The position numbers and the translations under genes were made by a program. This document shows, piece by piece, positions 63,646 to 64,000 of a stretch of 64,000 nt of DNA. Each line of letters begins with the position of its first letter. The first letter of the stretch is position 1. This stretch comes from DSVQ01 sp964484765 (lineage in GTDB: Bacteria > Planctomycetota > Planctomycetia > Planctomycetales > Planctomycetaceae). The notes below the pieces were generated by a model that was not told the DNA's origin, did not search any database, and saw only the letters and a list, made by a program, of their open reading frames with translations. The stretch is from assembly GCA_964484765.1 (NCBI GenBank), contig CAZAGI010000017.1, positions 1 through 64,000 on the forward strand. The letters run 5' to 3'.

Positions 63646-64000
63646 TCAGACGCGTGACGTCGCCGCCAATGAAGTCGGCTCGGTTTGTTGCAGATGTTGC
63701 TCCGTACCGGGCTTCATTGTCAAGACCGGGCAGCGTGCGTTCCGAAGCACGTATTCGGCAACACTGCCCATCAGCATGCGATTGAGGCCGGTTCGACCAT
63801 GCGTTCCCATGACAACGAGATCGGCATGGCAATCATTCGCGATCGCCACAATCGCCGGTCCCGGTTCGCCCCCCAGGACGTGCGTCTCGACAGGCAAATC
63901 GAGAATGGTCGCAGCGACGGCGTCCAAATCCCGCCGCGTCGCCGCCACGAGTCCCGGGTACTCCGAAGAGGGCAAAAGCGCGTCGGTGACTGGTGGGGGT
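63646..64000 (-). CDS. Universal stress protein, 5' end outside window
   Basis: C-terminal part of a UspA-family protein; the frame is still open at 64000. The ATP-binding signature is visible: DLVVMGTHGRTGLNRMLMGSVAEYVLRN, followed by CPVLTMKPG. It is in the same direction as the cNMP-domain gene, 44 bases upstream. USPs accompany hypoxia and dormancy genes in many bacteria. Confidence 0.85.
   Translation of the reverse strand, partial: PPPVTDALLPSSEYPGLVAATRRDLDAVAATILDLPVETHVLGGEPGPAIVAIANDCHADLVVMGTHGRTGLNRMLMGSVAEYVLRNARCPVLTMKPGTEQHLQQTEPTSLAATSRV

Overview
The window reads as chromosomal DNA of a planctomycete (order Planctomycetales; genus not determinable from sequence alone). The evidence is two gene pairs of DUF1549/DUF1553 'planctomycete cytochrome' proteins with DUF1501 proteins, a DUF1559 H-X9-DG pseudopilin-like protein, many Tat or lipoprotein signals, a high-GC base composition that opens long antisense ORFs, and several families of intergenic inverted repeats. 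I see no rRNA, CRISPR array, prophage or insertion sequence. One tRNA-Ser(UGA) is present.

Left part (1-19.6 kb): a GlmL/MutL-type ASKHA ATPase with a small partner; a DUF1553/DUF1501 cluster; a divergent three-domain cell-wall enzyme (class A beta-lactamase-like, peptidoglycan-binding, S11 DD-carboxypeptidase); a complete RbsBAC-type sugar ABC importer; a Spy/CpxP-like secreted protein; and a five-gene operon ECF sigma - anti-sigma-like - coiled-coil protein - DUF1549/1553 - DUF1501.

Middle (19.6-42.4 kb): gltX, a zinc-ribbon-like membrane protein, an ArsR/ArsI metalloid module with palindromic operator candidates, a PQQ-type beta-propeller protein, a Xer recombinase, a transglutaminase-like lipoprotein, a five-gene ABC export operon (two FtsX permeases, HlyD adaptor, LolD-type ATPase, Cys-containing lipoprotein) preceded by a Cys-rich secreted protein, a DUF1559 protein with a partner lipoprotein, and a sulfate ABC importer (SBP-CysT-CysW-CysA) followed by two DUF2292 (YezD-like) small genes, the second only 34 codons long.

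Right part (42.7-64 kb): this looks like an oxygen/energy-stress island. It holds a BON protein and a degenerate receiver, a PAS-PAS histidine kinase whose second PAS domain matches FixL-type haem PAS at the key positions, its NarL-type response regulator, two paralogous mono-CxxCH cytochromes, a host-attachment-family protein, an acetyl-CoA hydrolase/transferase, PEP synthase, and an approximately 11-kb operon with a group 3b-like NAD(P)-linked [NiFe] hydrogenase and the full HypABCDEF set plus endopeptidase. The operon is preceded by a cNMP-domain protein and a universal stress protein cut by the window edge. The composition resembles DosR-type dormancy regulons of unrelated bacteria. This is the most promising system in the window; its wiring is inferred, not shown.
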